From NCBI GenBank assembly GCA_036419695.1, contig CP143946.1, positions 1,262,001-1,326,000 of the forward strand: 64,000 nucleotides of DNA, in the 5' to 3' direction. Position numbers and translations under genes: made by a program. This document shows positions 32,355 to 40,600 of this stretch, piece after piece. Origin of the DNA: [Clostridium] symbiosum. Lineage in GTDB: Bacteria > Bacillota > Clostridia > Lachnospirales > Lachnospiraceae. Each line of letters begins with the position of its first letter. Position 1 is the stretch's first letter. A model generated the notes under the pieces. That model searched no databases. It had not been told where the DNA came from and worked only from the letters and a program-made list of their open reading frames with translations.

Positions 32355-33956
32355 ATGAAAATTCAGAATCTCGGACAGGCCATGGGAATCGAAATTCCGC
32401 TCATTGTACCTGTGGTCCTTATTGTTTATATGCTTGCCATTCTGGCAATCGGACTCTGGTCGGCAAGAAAGGTCAAAAATTCGGAAGACTGGTTCGTGGG
32501 AGGACGTTCCATGGGTCCCTGGATTACGGCTCTTGCGCACGGCTCCAGTTCTCTCGGGGGCGGCATGTACATAGCCGGTCCGCAGTACGGCTGGGAAGCG
32601 GGAGCATCGGCATTGTGGGCGGCGCCGGGGGATGTGTTCGGTCCTTTGCTGAACTTCGGTATCCTGGCGCGCAGAATGCGCCGCTATACGGAGAAGGCCA
32701 AGACACTGACCATATCGGAATTTTTCGGACACCGTTATTACAGCAAGGGAGTGAGAAATTTTTCCGTGGTCATCCTGGTTGTTGCAATGCTCATCAGCCT
32801 CGTTGTGGAATATATGGCAATGGGAGTCCTTGTTTCGGCGGTAACGGGCTGGTCATTTATTATTTCCCTGATTTTCGGCTGCGCGGTTATCCTGATTTAT
32901 ACGGGCGCAGGCGGATACCTGGCCGTGGCTTACACGGACTTTGCCCAGTCAATCCTGATGGTAATCGGAATGCTTATTTTAATTCCTGTCTGTATCGCAA
33001 GCGTAGGCGGTCTGGAGGGAATGAACGCGGGACTGTATGCAATCAATGAAGGACTTCCCACCCTGTGGGGCGAGGATTATTACCTGAAGGGAGCGCCCCT
33101 CCTGATAGCGGGTATGGCGCTTGTCTATTTTATCGGTTATATGGGGCAGCCCCATCTGATTCTGAAAACGGTTGCAATTAAGGATGACAAATCCATCCGC
33201 CTTGTTCCGATGATCGGCGCCGTGTTTGGGTTCATGCTGGCTTTCGGCGTATACACGCTGGGCTGTGTGGGAAGAGTCGTATATCCCGATATTTCCATGC
33301 TCCCGGGAGGCAATGCGGAGTATGTCCTGCCGATGCTGGCGCTGACAAAACTTCCGGCTCCTCTGGCCGGGCTGTTGCTGGCCGGAGCCTGTTCCGCAGT
33401 GATGTCGACGGCGAGCGGACTGCTGCTGGTCATCGGCTCCGCCATTGGCAATGACCTGTACCGCAATTCCGCATCCGGAAAAAGGGCGTCGGAAGATCAG
33501 GTAATGAAGGTGACGAGAATGTCCACCTACCTGTTGGGAATTGTTTCGGTGGCAATGTGCTTTATCCCCGCTTTCCAGCTCGGCGTATACCAGCTCACCT
33601 GGATCGCCTGGTCCGTACTTTCCCCGGCTTTCATTCCGTGTATCGTCGGCGGTCTTTACTGGAAGAGAGGGACAAAAGAAGGAGCTTATGCGGCAATGAT
33701 CTCAGGCTCCCTGGTAGGGGCATTCTGGTATTACCTGCTCCAGGAATCGACTAACATCCATACGTTCTTCGCGGCGCTCGTCATTGCGGTTATAGCCTAT
33801 ATTGTAGTGAGCCTGAGGACGCAGAAACCGCCGAAGGAGATAGAAGATTATGTTGATTATGCGGCGGCCTTTGAGGATGCCGAACCGGTCAACGTGGTCA
33901 AATCGGGGATTGTGATGAGCTCCGGGCAGCTTGCCATGGTGATTGAAGGACAATAA
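32355..33956 (+). CDS. Sodium:solute symporter (SSS family)
   Basis: This 533-residue secondary transporter of the PutP/PanF/SGLT family has about 13 transmembrane helices. Family signs are FVGGRSMGPWITALAHGSSSLGG near residue 50 (helix 1, with the sodium-site residues), TISEFFGHRYY, YTGAGGYLAVAYTDFAQS near 195-212 and ACSAVMSTASGLLLVIGSAIGNDLY near 345-370. AAAGGAGG precedes the ATG. It is the import step of the HisD-SDR-ADH operon. The soluble C-terminal tail after about residue 500 is acidic. Confidence 0.92.
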   Translation: MKIQNLGQAMGIEIPLIVPVVLIVYMLAILAIGLWSARKVKNSEDWFVGGRSMGPWITALAHGSSSLGGGMYIAGPQYGWEAGASALWAAPGDVFGPLLNFGILARRMRRYTEKAKTLTISEFFGHRYYSKGVRNFSVVILVVAMLISLVVEYMAMGVLVSAVTGWSFIISLIFGCAVILIYTGAGGYLAVAYTDFAQSILMVIGMLILIPVCIASVGGLEGMNAGLYAINEGLPTLWGEDYYLKGAPLLIAGMALVYFIGYMGQPHLILKTVAIKDDKSIRLVPMIGAVFGFMLAFGVYTLGCVGRVVYPDISMLPGGNAEYVLPMLALTKLPAPLAGLLLAGACSAVMSTASGLLLVIGSAIGNDLYRNSASGKRASEDQVMKVTRMSTYLLGIVSVAMCFIPAFQLGVYQLTWIAWSVLSPAFIPCIVGGLYWKRGTKEGAYAAMISGSLVGAFWYYLLQESTNIHTFFAALVIAVIAYIVVSLRTQKPPKEIEDYVDYAAAFEDAEPVNVVKSGIVMSSGQLAMVIEGQ

Positions 33957-34046
33957 AGGATAAGTTAAAATACAATAAAACATAAAATATGATAAAACAT
34001 CCCGGCATATTTATAAAATAATAAGGCTGAGGAAGAAGGAGCTGCC

Positions 34047-34562
34047 ATGAGGAAAATCAATGTGATGACGGGAATCCGGTTTAAACCGGAGCATTTAATT
34101 GAACGGCTGGGCAGAAAGAAACGGTACGCCAGCCTCTGCTGCCGCCACGTGTCCACGGTCTACAGCCCATGCTGGGTGTTTGAATTCCGGGTCCTTCTTC
34201 AGGCGTCGAAACACACCAGCCGGTATGCCGGATATTACGCCGGGGTGGATGAAGTCAATATGGTTCCGGGCAAGATACAATTGCTGCCCGGGGCCAAAGA
34301 AATGGAAGTACCCGAGTATACGGTCCTGAAAAATAAAGGCGACGAAAAACAGGCGGTTACTATGGCCTGGAATTACAACAAAAACTGGATCACAATAAAA
34401 TATAAGAATCTCTACGCTCCCCCGGTACTGGAAGAATACAGGACACATCTGTATTATAAAATATTGTATGTCATGGAGTTTTATAATAAAGAATGCGGAG
34501 AAAAGAAATACATGGTCCTGGATTCCCTGACCGGAGATCTGGAAAAAATCGCAATTGAGTAA
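34047..34562 (+). CDS. Hypothetical protein, 171 residues
   Basis: I do not recognise this protein. It has no signal peptide or membrane helix. The first 45 residues are basic and Cys-containing (YASLCCRHVSTVYSPCW), followed by a predicted beta-rich part and a helical YYKILYVMEFYNKECGEKKYM near the end. AAGGAG lies 6 nt before the ATG, so it is a real gene. It follows the symporter by 90 nt on the same strand and may be transcribed with it. Two hairpins at 34588-34681 separate it from the convergent MerR-type gene. Confidence 0.6.
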   Translation: MRKINVMTGIRFKPEHLIERLGRKKRYASLCCRHVSTVYSPCWVFEFRVLLQASKHTSRYAGYYAGVDEVNMVPGKIQLLPGAKEMEVPEYTVLKNKGDEKQAVTMAWNYNKNWITIKYKNLYAPPVLEEYRTHLYYKILYVMEFYNKECGEKKYMVLDSLTGDLEKIAIE

Positions 34563-34587
34563 TAAGAGCGGCTAAAGTACAGACGAT

Positions 34588-34681
34588 GGATTTTTCATTG
34601 GCAAAAAACAGTGAAAATCCAAAACAGGAAATCCAAAACGGGAAGTGGGACCGCAGAAACTAGATCTTACTGCAGTCCCAC
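34588..34681. terminator. Double hairpin between convergent genes
   Basis: GGATTTTTCA / TGAAAATCC (34588-34620) and GTGGGACCGCAG / CTGCAGTCCCAC (34645-34681) follow each other between the hypothetical gene and the MerR-type gene. Confidence 0.5.
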
Positions 34682-34718
34682 ATAGATGGACGGCTGAGAT
34701 GGAAACTTCCACAGAATA

Positions 34719-35627
34719 TCAAACGGTATTTAAAGTGTCTCCCGGAGAATTCAGTTTATCATACTCTTTAAATGGAATGATAACCCGGAGAATCCAGAAG
34801 TCTTTATTATTTGTAATCATCGGGCTGATCAGCCACTCCTCGACGGACCAGCCGGCCAGTTCATATCCCTGGGCTTTGGCCCAGTGCAGCAGGCCGGTAT
34901 AAGTGTTATAGAGCTTTTTATCTTTCGGTGTTCCGACGTGTACGGCACAGACACCGCGGAAGGCCGGAATTTTATCATAGTGGAGACACGGCTTTTTCAT
35001 GTCCACCACGGGAACGGCTATTTTATAATCGTGTATCTGGTTGTCAAAGCTGCAGGTACTGCTGTCAAAATGGTTATACAAAACGTAGAGAAGCGCACCC
35101 AGGGAGGCGACATTCACTTCCTGGGATATCTTTTGAATCTTAGCCATGTATTCGATATCATAGCATTCCTCGTCCTCAAAGTTGGTCTGATAGGCCAGCG
35201 ATATCATATTCTGCTCTGGAAAATCGACTACCTCATATCCCAGCTCCGTATCAATTTTGTGTTCGTGAAGTTTCAGGACGGAAATCGCTTCGATCAGTTT
35301 TGTATAGACAATCATGCTCTGCTCATAGCGCAGCAGGCTCTCCTGAAGGGCATCTCTGGCTCCGACCATCTTTTTCTCAATCGACATCTGAATACTGCCG
35401 ATATTCCTGCCATAAATGATATCCTTAATTTCACTCAGCGACATATCAATATTCCTGAGAGCCTTGGCGGCCACGATCTCACAGATATGCTGGTGCGTAT
35501 AATACCGGTAATTATTATCCTTAAACCGGGGAACCGGGCTCAGCATACCGCGTTCTTCATAGTAGCGGAGCTGTTTTCTGCTCACGTCGCATAGCTGGCA
35601 GATTTCATTCGTATTAAAAGTTTTCAA
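34719..35627 (-). CDS. MerR family regulator with effector-binding domain
   Basis: This protein is about 302 residues long. Residues 1-75 form a MerR winged helix (FNTNEICQLCDVSRKQLRYYEERGMLSP, then YRYYTHQHICEIVAAKALRNIDMSLSEIKDI). A coiled-coil dimer helix spans about 80-125, and a BmrR/GyrI-like ligand-binding domain spans about 130-300. I place the start at TTG 35627, because GGAGGGGG lies 5-8 nt upstream and the HTH begins right after it; an ATG at 35666 would add 13 residues. BmrR-type proteins activate drug export or metabolite genes by untwisting a 19-bp promoter spacer. The target is unknown. Confidence 0.85.
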   Translation of the reverse strand: MKTFNTNEICQLCDVSRKQLRYYEERGMLSPVPRFKDNNYRYYTHQHICEIVAAKALRNIDMSLSEIKDIIYGRNIGSIQMSIEKKMVGARDALQESLLRYEQSMIVYTKLIEAISVLKLHEHKIDTELGYEVVDFPEQNMISLAYQTNFEDEECYDIEYMAKIQKISQEVNVASLGALLYVLYNHFDSSTCSFDNQIHDYKIAVPVVDMKKPCLHYDKIPAFRGVCAVHVGTPKDKKLYNTYTGLLHWAKAQGYELAGWSVEEWLISPMITNNKDFWILRVIIPFKEYDKLNSPGDTLNTV

Positions 35628-35809
35628 AGAGTCCCCCTCCGTTCTTCTTCCGGTGTGCGGCTGCATCCGTGAATGCCAATGCCGTGATAACGTATGATTT
35701 ACAGCTAAATCCCTGTAAAACGACAGATATATTTCAAGTATAGGTATGGAAAAGCGCTTTGTCAACAGAGGAACAGTTGCGTAAGATAAGCGTTATTCAG
35801 GTAGAATGA

Positions 35810-35838
35810 TTGAGAAAAATGTCGTTTCGTGGTATTAT
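35810..35838 (+). promoter_or_regulatory. Promoter of mscL
   Basis: TTGAGA (35810-35815) and TATTAT (35833-35838) with a 17-bp spacer, 60 bp before the start. Confidence 0.65.
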
Positions 35839-35897
35839 AAAAAATAGCGGCGAAGAGAGAGACATCCGCCGTTATATCATTTTTAAGGAGGAAAGAT

Positions 35898-36377
35898 ATG
35901 GGAAAGGGAAAAGGCTTTATTCATGAATTCGAACAGTTCATCAGCCGTGGAAACGTGATGGATATGGCAGTCGGCGTTATCATTGGAGGCGCGTTCTCCT
36001 CCATTATCACATCTCTGGTTGAAGATATCCTCTCTCCGATCCTCGGTATATTCGGAGGATTGAATTTTGATGAGCTTTCGGTCAACATTCTGGGCGAGGT
36101 TACGTTAAAATATGGAAAATTCCTGACGGCAGTCATTAATTTCCTGATTATGGCTTTTGTCATCTTCTGCCTTGTAAAAGCGATGAATACGCTTTCATCG
36201 AAAGTAATCCGTAAGGAAGAAGAAGCTCCGGCGGCTCCGACTACCAAGATTTGTCCGTTCTGCAAGAGTGAAATCCCGATCGAGGCTACAAAATGTGCGC
36301 ATTGTACATCCGTACTTCCGGTTGAGGCGGAGGCTGGCGTCGAGGCCGTAAAGGAAGCGGCTGTTGCGGCAGAATAG
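35898..36377 (+). CDS. mscL: Large-conductance mechanosensitive channel MscL with zinc-ribbon tail
   Basis: This 159-residue protein begins with the amphipathic N-terminal helix and pore helix of MscL (FEQFISRGNVMDMAVGVIIGGAFSSIITSLVEDILSPILG, residues 10-50) and has the second helix at about 75-97. It opens under membrane tension to release solutes during hypo-osmotic shock. After the usual cytoplasmic helix it carries CPFCKSEIPIEATKCAHC (about 118-135), a CX2C-X12-CX2C zinc ribbon, then an Ala/Glu/Val tail. Most characterised MscL proteins end before such a module. Own promoter upstream and a strong terminator downstream. Confidence 0.94.
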   Translation: MGKGKGFIHEFEQFISRGNVMDMAVGVIIGGAFSSIITSLVEDILSPILGIFGGLNFDELSVNILGEVTLKYGKFLTAVINFLIMAFVIFCLVKAMNTLSSKVIRKEEEAPAAPTTKICPFCKSEIPIEATKCAHCTSVLPVEAEAGVEAVKEAAVAAE

Positions 36378-36465
36378 GAGAAAGAGAGCTTGTAACGGCC
36401 GGGAAGACAGCCCAGGGCTGTTACGGATCATACGGTTAATCATAGACAATTACAGATACTTACTT

Positions 36466-36517
36466 ACAGATAAGCAGGGAAGAATTCCATATCGGCGATT
36501 CTTCCCTGCTTATCTGT
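36466..36517. terminator. Bidirectional terminator between mscL and the UvrA-like gene
   Basis: ACAGATAAGCAGGGAAGAAT (36466-36485) pairs perfectly with 36498-36517 around a 12-nt loop, between convergent genes. Confidence 0.85.
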
Positions 36518-36522
36518 TCTCG

Positions 36523-38766
36523 CTATTTGTTCAGTGACGCCCGCAGGCTGTCTGCCGTCAGCGTTTTTGCATTCAGCGCCATGTCGGCGGGAGTCCCGGT
36601 ATATACCACCTCTCCTCCGTTTTTGCCTCCGTCGGGGCCGATATCGATAATCCAGTCAGCCTGTTTTATGACGTCGAGATTGTGCTCAATTACAACCAGG
36701 GTATTCCCACGGGAGACGATTGTGTCAAACAGCTTTAACAGATTCTCAATATCCGACATGTGCAGTCCGGTGGTTGGTTCGTCCATGACAAAAATGCCGC
36801 TCTTTTTTCCAAGGTGCTTTGCCAGTTTGATTCTCTGGCGTTCTCCTCCGGACAGGGTGCTGAGCGGCTGGCCGAGCGTCAGGTAAGATAAGCCGACCTG
36901 CTCCATCACCTTCAGGTGTTTCCTGATTTTCGCGTTTTCAAACACTTCCATGGCCTGTGATGCGGTCATGCGGAGCAGTTCAACGATATTTTTCCCCTTG
37001 TAAGTGCAGGCAAGGGCCTCCTCGTTATACCGCAGTCCGCCGCATGCTTCACATTCCGTAACGACGGGATCCATGAAAGCAAGTTCGGTCACGATGACGC
37101 CCCTGCCGCCGCAGACCGGGCAGGCTCCAGTGGAGTTGAAACTGAACAGTCCCTCCGGCCGGCCGTTTTCCCTTGCCAGCAGTTTCCGTATCTCGTCGAA
37201 AAAACCGAGATAGGAGGAGGGCGTGGAGCGGTTTGTAGCCGTGATGGGTCCCTGACCGACCATCACGATATCATCTTCATACAGACCGGCAAATACCCGG
37301 GAGATCAGGGTGCTCTTTCCGGAACCGGCAACTCCGGTTACAACGGTCATAATTCCCAGTGGAATATCCACGTTCACATGCTTTAGATTGTGAAGACAGG
37401 CGTCCCGGATCGGGAGGCTCCCTGTCTGCCGGCGGGGGTTCTGTTTGATGGGCAGGGAGTGGAGCATGGCCCGGCCCGTCAGGGTATCGGAGCGGAGTAG
37501 CTCCCCATAGCTGCCGGCAAACACGATTTCACCGCCGTTTTGTCCTGCCTGCGGCCCCACATCTATTACATAATCCGCAATCGAAATTACATCCCTGTCG
37601 TGTTCAACCACAAGCACCGTGTTGCCTTTATCACGAAGCTGCCGGAGCAGATTGTTCATGCGGTAGACGTCGCGGGGATGCATCCCGGCGCTTGGTTCAT
37701 CGAAAATATAGGTCAGTCCGGTCAGGCTGCTGCCCATATACCGGACCAGTTTAAGCCGCTGTGCCTCCCCGCCGGAGAGGGATGGAGTTTCCCGGTTCAG
37801 ATGAAGATACGGGAGGCCAATTTCTATCATCCGGTCCAGTCCTTCAATGAGGGGCCGTACCAGCAAAGCCGCGGCCGGTTCGGTAATTTGGGACAGAACG
37901 TCACGAAGCTGCGTCAGTTCCATTTCACAGAGATCCGCAATAGAGTATCCGTTTATTTTGCAGCCCAGGGCGGTTTCATTCAACCGCTTTCCGTGGCATT
38001 CTCCACACTCGGTCCAGACCGTCAGATTCTGCGCTTTTATTTTTGTATGCCTGCTTTTATCGCTGATGTCGCGGTTCAGGAGCGTCTTCGTGTATTTATG
38101 GAATATCCCGGTTATTTTCGGATTTTCCGGTTTCCCCTTGCCGTCGCGGGAACCGTACAGGAGGAGATTATATTCCTCTTTTGAGTATTCCTTAACGGGC
38201 TTGTCGGGATCAAACAGGCCGGACTCGGCGTACTGCCGCCAGTACCATGAGCCGGGAGAATACAGAGAATCACGTACACAACCCTCGTTCCAGGACTTAT
38301 CGGGATCGAGGATGGCTCCAACATTCACCCGGGGAATTTTTCCAAGGCCGGAACACGTTTTACACATCCCGGCCGGATCGTTAAAGGAGAAGCAGGAGGC
38401 CGTGCCCGCATAGGGAGTTCCTATCCTTGAAAACAGCAGACGCAGGCTGGAATAGAGGCCGCTTATGGTTCCCGCCGTGGAGCGTGCGTTACCGCTCAGC
38501 GGGGACTGATCCACCACAACGGAAGCGGTCAGATTGTCGATCCGCTCCACGGCCGGTTTCGGATACTTCGGCAGCCTTGACCGCACAAAAGCCGGGTAGG
38601 TGGCGCTCATCTGGCGCTGCGATTCTGCTGCAATGGTATCAAAGACAATACTGGATTTGCCGGAACCGGACACTCCGGTGAACACGGTGATTTTTTCTTT
38701 TGGAATCGTAAATGAAACATGTTTCAGATTATTTTGGGTAAGTCCCTGTATTATGATGCCGTTCAT
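36523..38766 (-). CDS. UvrA-like ABC ATPase (excinuclease UvrA paralog, UvrA2 type)
   Basis: This 747-residue protein has two ABC ATPase halves in the UvrA arrangement: Walker A GVSGSGKSS (about 32), zinc-binding CKTCSGLGK and CGECHGKR, signature LSGGEAQRLKLV, Walker B TYIFDEPSAGMHP, then second Walker A GVAGSGKST, CPVCGGRG / CEACGG and signature LSGGERQRIKLAKHL. It is about 200 residues shorter than UvrA and lacks the UvrB-binding region, as in UvrA2/DrrC-type proteins linked to tolerance of DNA-binding drugs. It overlaps no partner but follows a 37-codon leader ORF by 4 nt and is divergent from an AraC/GyrI regulator that may control it. Confidence 0.9.
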   Translation of the reverse strand: MNGIIIQGLTQNNLKHVSFTIPKEKITVFTGVSGSGKSSIVFDTIAAESQRQMSATYPAFVRSRLPKYPKPAVERIDNLTASVVVDQSPLSGNARSTAGTISGLYSSLRLLFSRIGTPYAGTASCFSFNDPAGMCKTCSGLGKIPRVNVGAILDPDKSWNEGCVRDSLYSPGSWYWRQYAESGLFDPDKPVKEYSKEEYNLLLYGSRDGKGKPENPKITGIFHKYTKTLLNRDISDKSRHTKIKAQNLTVWTECGECHGKRLNETALGCKINGYSIADLCEMELTQLRDVLSQITEPAAALLVRPLIEGLDRMIEIGLPYLHLNRETPSLSGGEAQRLKLVRYMGSSLTGLTYIFDEPSAGMHPRDVYRMNNLLRQLRDKGNTVLVVEHDRDVISIADYVIDVGPQAGQNGGEIVFAGSYGELLRSDTLTGRAMLHSLPIKQNPRRQTGSLPIRDACLHNLKHVNVDIPLGIMTVVTGVAGSGKSTLISRVFAGLYEDDIVMVGQGPITATNRSTPSSYLGFFDEIRKLLARENGRPEGLFSFNSTGACPVCGGRGVIVTELAFMDPVVTECEACGGLRYNEEALACTYKGKNIVELLRMTASQAMEVFENAKIRKHLKVMEQVGLSYLTLGQPLSTLSGGERQRIKLAKHLGKKSGIFVMDEPTTGLHMSDIENLLKLFDTIVSRGNTLVVIEHNLDVIKQADWIIDIGPDGGKNGGEVVYTGTPADMALNAKTLTADSLRASLNK

Positions 38767-38770
38767 TCTG

Positions 38771-38884
38771 TCACACCTCTTTCTGTCTGGCTTTTATGTT
38801 ATTCAGGAGCATAAGCGCAGCGGCCAGTGAGGAAAGCAGGCCGGGCGCCGGACTTGCGAAAAGAACCCCGTTAGGCCCCACCAT
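38771..38884 (-). CDS. 37-residue leader ORF of the UvrA-like gene
   Basis: On the minus strand AAGGAGG lies 6 nt before the ATG at 38884, and the frame runs to TGA 38771-38773, only 4 nt before the UvrA-like start codon. The product is short and mostly hydrophobic in the middle (LLSSLAAALMLLNN) with a basic KARQKE end. The SD of the UvrA-like gene lies inside the last codons, so translation of the two is coupled. It may be a leader peptide for translational control of a drug-tolerance gene, or a small membrane protein. No family is recognised. Confidence 0.55.
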   Translation of the reverse strand: MVGPNGVLFASPAPGLLSSLAAALMLLNNIKARQKEV

Positions 38885-39076
38885 AGTTTTCCTCCTTTCA
38901 ATGACCGATAGGGATATCTGCATATTCATTCACAGATAACCATACCTGCATTACAGCTTATCAGATAGACGGCCTCCATTCATGACATTTTTTGCTTATT
39001 TTTGGTAATAGAGAGGGAAAGTGGAATATGATATAATGTCCGTAATGCCATAAATTCTAGTATCGGAGGTGGCGGA
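38885..39076. promoter_or_regulatory. Divergent control region between UvrA-like operon and AraC regulator
   Basis: It contains an inverted repeat TATCTG (38915-38920) / CAGATA (38933-38938), a further CAGATA (38962-38967) and a TATAAT (39032-39037) for the AraC gene without a good -35, as expected for an activated promoter. These repeats are candidate binding sites for the AraC-type protein. Confidence 0.45.
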
Positions 39077-39940
39077 GTGAAAGAATTATCCCCTTTAGAG
39101 AGGGCGATTGAATATATCGAAACACATCTGGACGAGCATATCGGTTTAAACGATGTGTCGAGGGAAACAGGATATTCCTACTATTATATGACGCGGCTGT
39201 TTTCTTCCGTATTAGGCGAGTCGGCCGGCCGTTATATCAACAGGCGCAGGCTGTACAGGGCATCCGAAAAACTTCTCCATACCGACAGGAGGGTCATCGA
39301 TATTGCAATTGAAAGCGGATTTGAATCGGCGGAGGCATTCAGCAGGGCGTTTAAGGCCGTTTTTGCGAGCAGCCCGACGGAATACAGGAGAGCAGGCATT
39401 GATTTGGTAATGAATGCCAAGAGAGAACTGGAGCCCGGGGATGTCTGCCATATTGCAAATAACATTTCACGGGAACCTGAAATAATTTGGATGGAAGAAA
39501 CGAAAACCGCAGGAATCAGGGGGACGACCTCCCTTTTTGATAATCGTCTGCCGGGACTGTGGGAGCAGTTTCTGGCGCTGGATCAAAAGAATTCCGGCAC
39601 CGGGGACATCCGGTACTGCATCTGCGAAACACAGCAGACCTCCTATACCAAAAATGGAGATGTATTATTTTCGGTAATGGTGGGCAGTCCGGTGACGGAT
39701 TATCATAATCTGCCGCCGGGGCTGGCCGAAAAAACGCTGCACGCCGGAAAGTATGCAGTTTTCACCCATCGGGGGGATTTTGGAAAACTGTATAAAACAT
39801 ATCAGTATATTTTCGGAACCTGGCTGCCGTCGGCGAAAGAGGAACTGGACGACAGGGAGGATTTTGAACAATATGAGAGGGCGGTAATATCACCCGATGA
39901 TCCGGATAATGAGGTAAAAATATATATTCCGGTAAAATAA
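39077..39940 (+). CDS. AraC family regulator with GyrI-like effector domain
   Basis: This 287-residue protein begins directly with the AraC double HTH (residues 5-105: YIETHLDEHIGLNDVSRETGYSYYYMTRLF, then IDIAIESGFESAEAFSRAFKAVFASSPTEYR). It ends in a GyrI/SOUL-like effector domain (about 135-287: IIWMEETKTAGIRGTT, then KYAVFTHRGDFGKLYKTYQYIFGTWLP), the Rob/SoxS-like arrangement that senses drugs or small amphipathic molecules. The GTG start at 39077 has GGAGGT 6 nt upstream. Divergent from the UvrA-like gene, its likely target. Its last codons lie in a 17-bp tandem repeat. Confidence 0.9.
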   Translation: MKELSPLERAIEYIETHLDEHIGLNDVSRETGYSYYYMTRLFSSVLGESAGRYINRRRLYRASEKLLHTDRRVIDIAIESGFESAEAFSRAFKAVFASSPTEYRRAGIDLVMNAKRELEPGDVCHIANNISREPEIIWMEETKTAGIRGTTSLFDNRLPGLWEQFLALDQKNSGTGDIRYCICETQQTSYTKNGDVLFSVMVGSPVTDYHNLPPGLAEKTLHAGKYAVFTHRGDFGKLYKTYQYIFGTWLPSAKEELDDREDFEQYERAVISPDDPDNEVKIYIPVK

Positions 39941-39976
39941 ATATTCCGGTAACACAAACATTCCGATAAAACAAAC
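39926..39976. repeat. Three 17-bp tandem repeats across the AraC-gene stop codon
   Basis: ATTCCGGTAAAATAAAT, ATTCCGGTAACACAAAC and ATTCCGATAAAACAAAC follow each other without gaps. The first holds the last codons and stop of the AraC-type gene. Confidence 0.7.
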
Positions 39977-39998
39977 AGGGAGAAAGAGAGGATTTACG

Positions 39999-40559
39999 AT
40001 GAGTGGGATGTTGGAGTTTTCAAACAGAGAGGACTTTAGAAAATGGCTGAATGACAACTGCCTGACGGATGAAGGCTACTGGCTGCTGTTCGGCAAGGCA
40101 GGCGGCCCGAAAACGGTAAAGGCGGGGGAAGCGCTGGAGGAGGCCCTCTGCTTTGGCTGGATTGACGGGCAGATGCAGAGCATTGATGACAAAAGATATA
40201 AAAAATATTTTGCAAAACGCAGAGAAAACAGCAAGTGGTCGGAAAAAAATAAGGCGCTGGCAGAAAAGCTGGAGAAGCAGGGAATTATGACCGACTACGG
40301 CAGGAAGAAAATAGAAGAAGCCAAAAAGAACGGCCAATGGGATGCCCCCAAGGCGCCCGTGATTGGGGAGGAGGAGATTACGGCTCTTTCCGGGATTTTG
40401 AAAGAATATGAACCTGCATACAGCAACTTTCTTGCGATGCCGCTATCGGTAAAGAAGACCTACACCCGTGCATATCTCGACGCGAAAACAGACGCGGGGC
40501 GGGAAAAACGCATTGCATGGATGGTTGACCGGCTGAATAAAAACTTAAAGCCGATGTAG
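39999..40559 (+). CDS. YdeI/OmpD-associated family protein
   Basis: This 186-residue protein matches the YdeI (OmdA) family: FSNREDFRKWLNDNCLTDEGYWLLF at the N-terminus, the EALEEALCFGWIDGQMQSIDDKRYKKYFAKRRENSKWSEKN core (about 45-85), and a C-terminal helical part with a KREKRIAWMVDRLNK-type end. In enterobacteria YdeI homologs protect against some antimicrobial peptides, but the biochemical role in Firmicutes is unknown. GGAGAAAGAGAGG precedes the ATG. Possibly co-transcribed with the AraC/GyrI gene 58 nt upstream. Confidence 0.8.
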   Translation: MSGMLEFSNREDFRKWLNDNCLTDEGYWLLFGKAGGPKTVKAGEALEEALCFGWIDGQMQSIDDKRYKKYFAKRRENSKWSEKNKALAEKLEKQGIMTDYGRKKIEEAKKNGQWDAPKAPVIGEEEITALSGILKEYEPAYSNFLAMPLSVKKTYTRAYLDAKTDAGREKRIAWMVDRLNKNLKPM

Positions 40560-40574
40560 GAACTTAATGTAAAC

Positions 40575-40600
40575 GGCTGGAAATGGGGGGATTTCCAGCC
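40575..40600. terminator. Terminator between convergent genes
   Basis: GGCTGGAAAT (40575-40584) pairs with ATTTCCAGCC (40591-40600) around GGGGGG. It reaches the stop codon of the acetyltransferase gene on the other strand. Confidence 0.65.
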
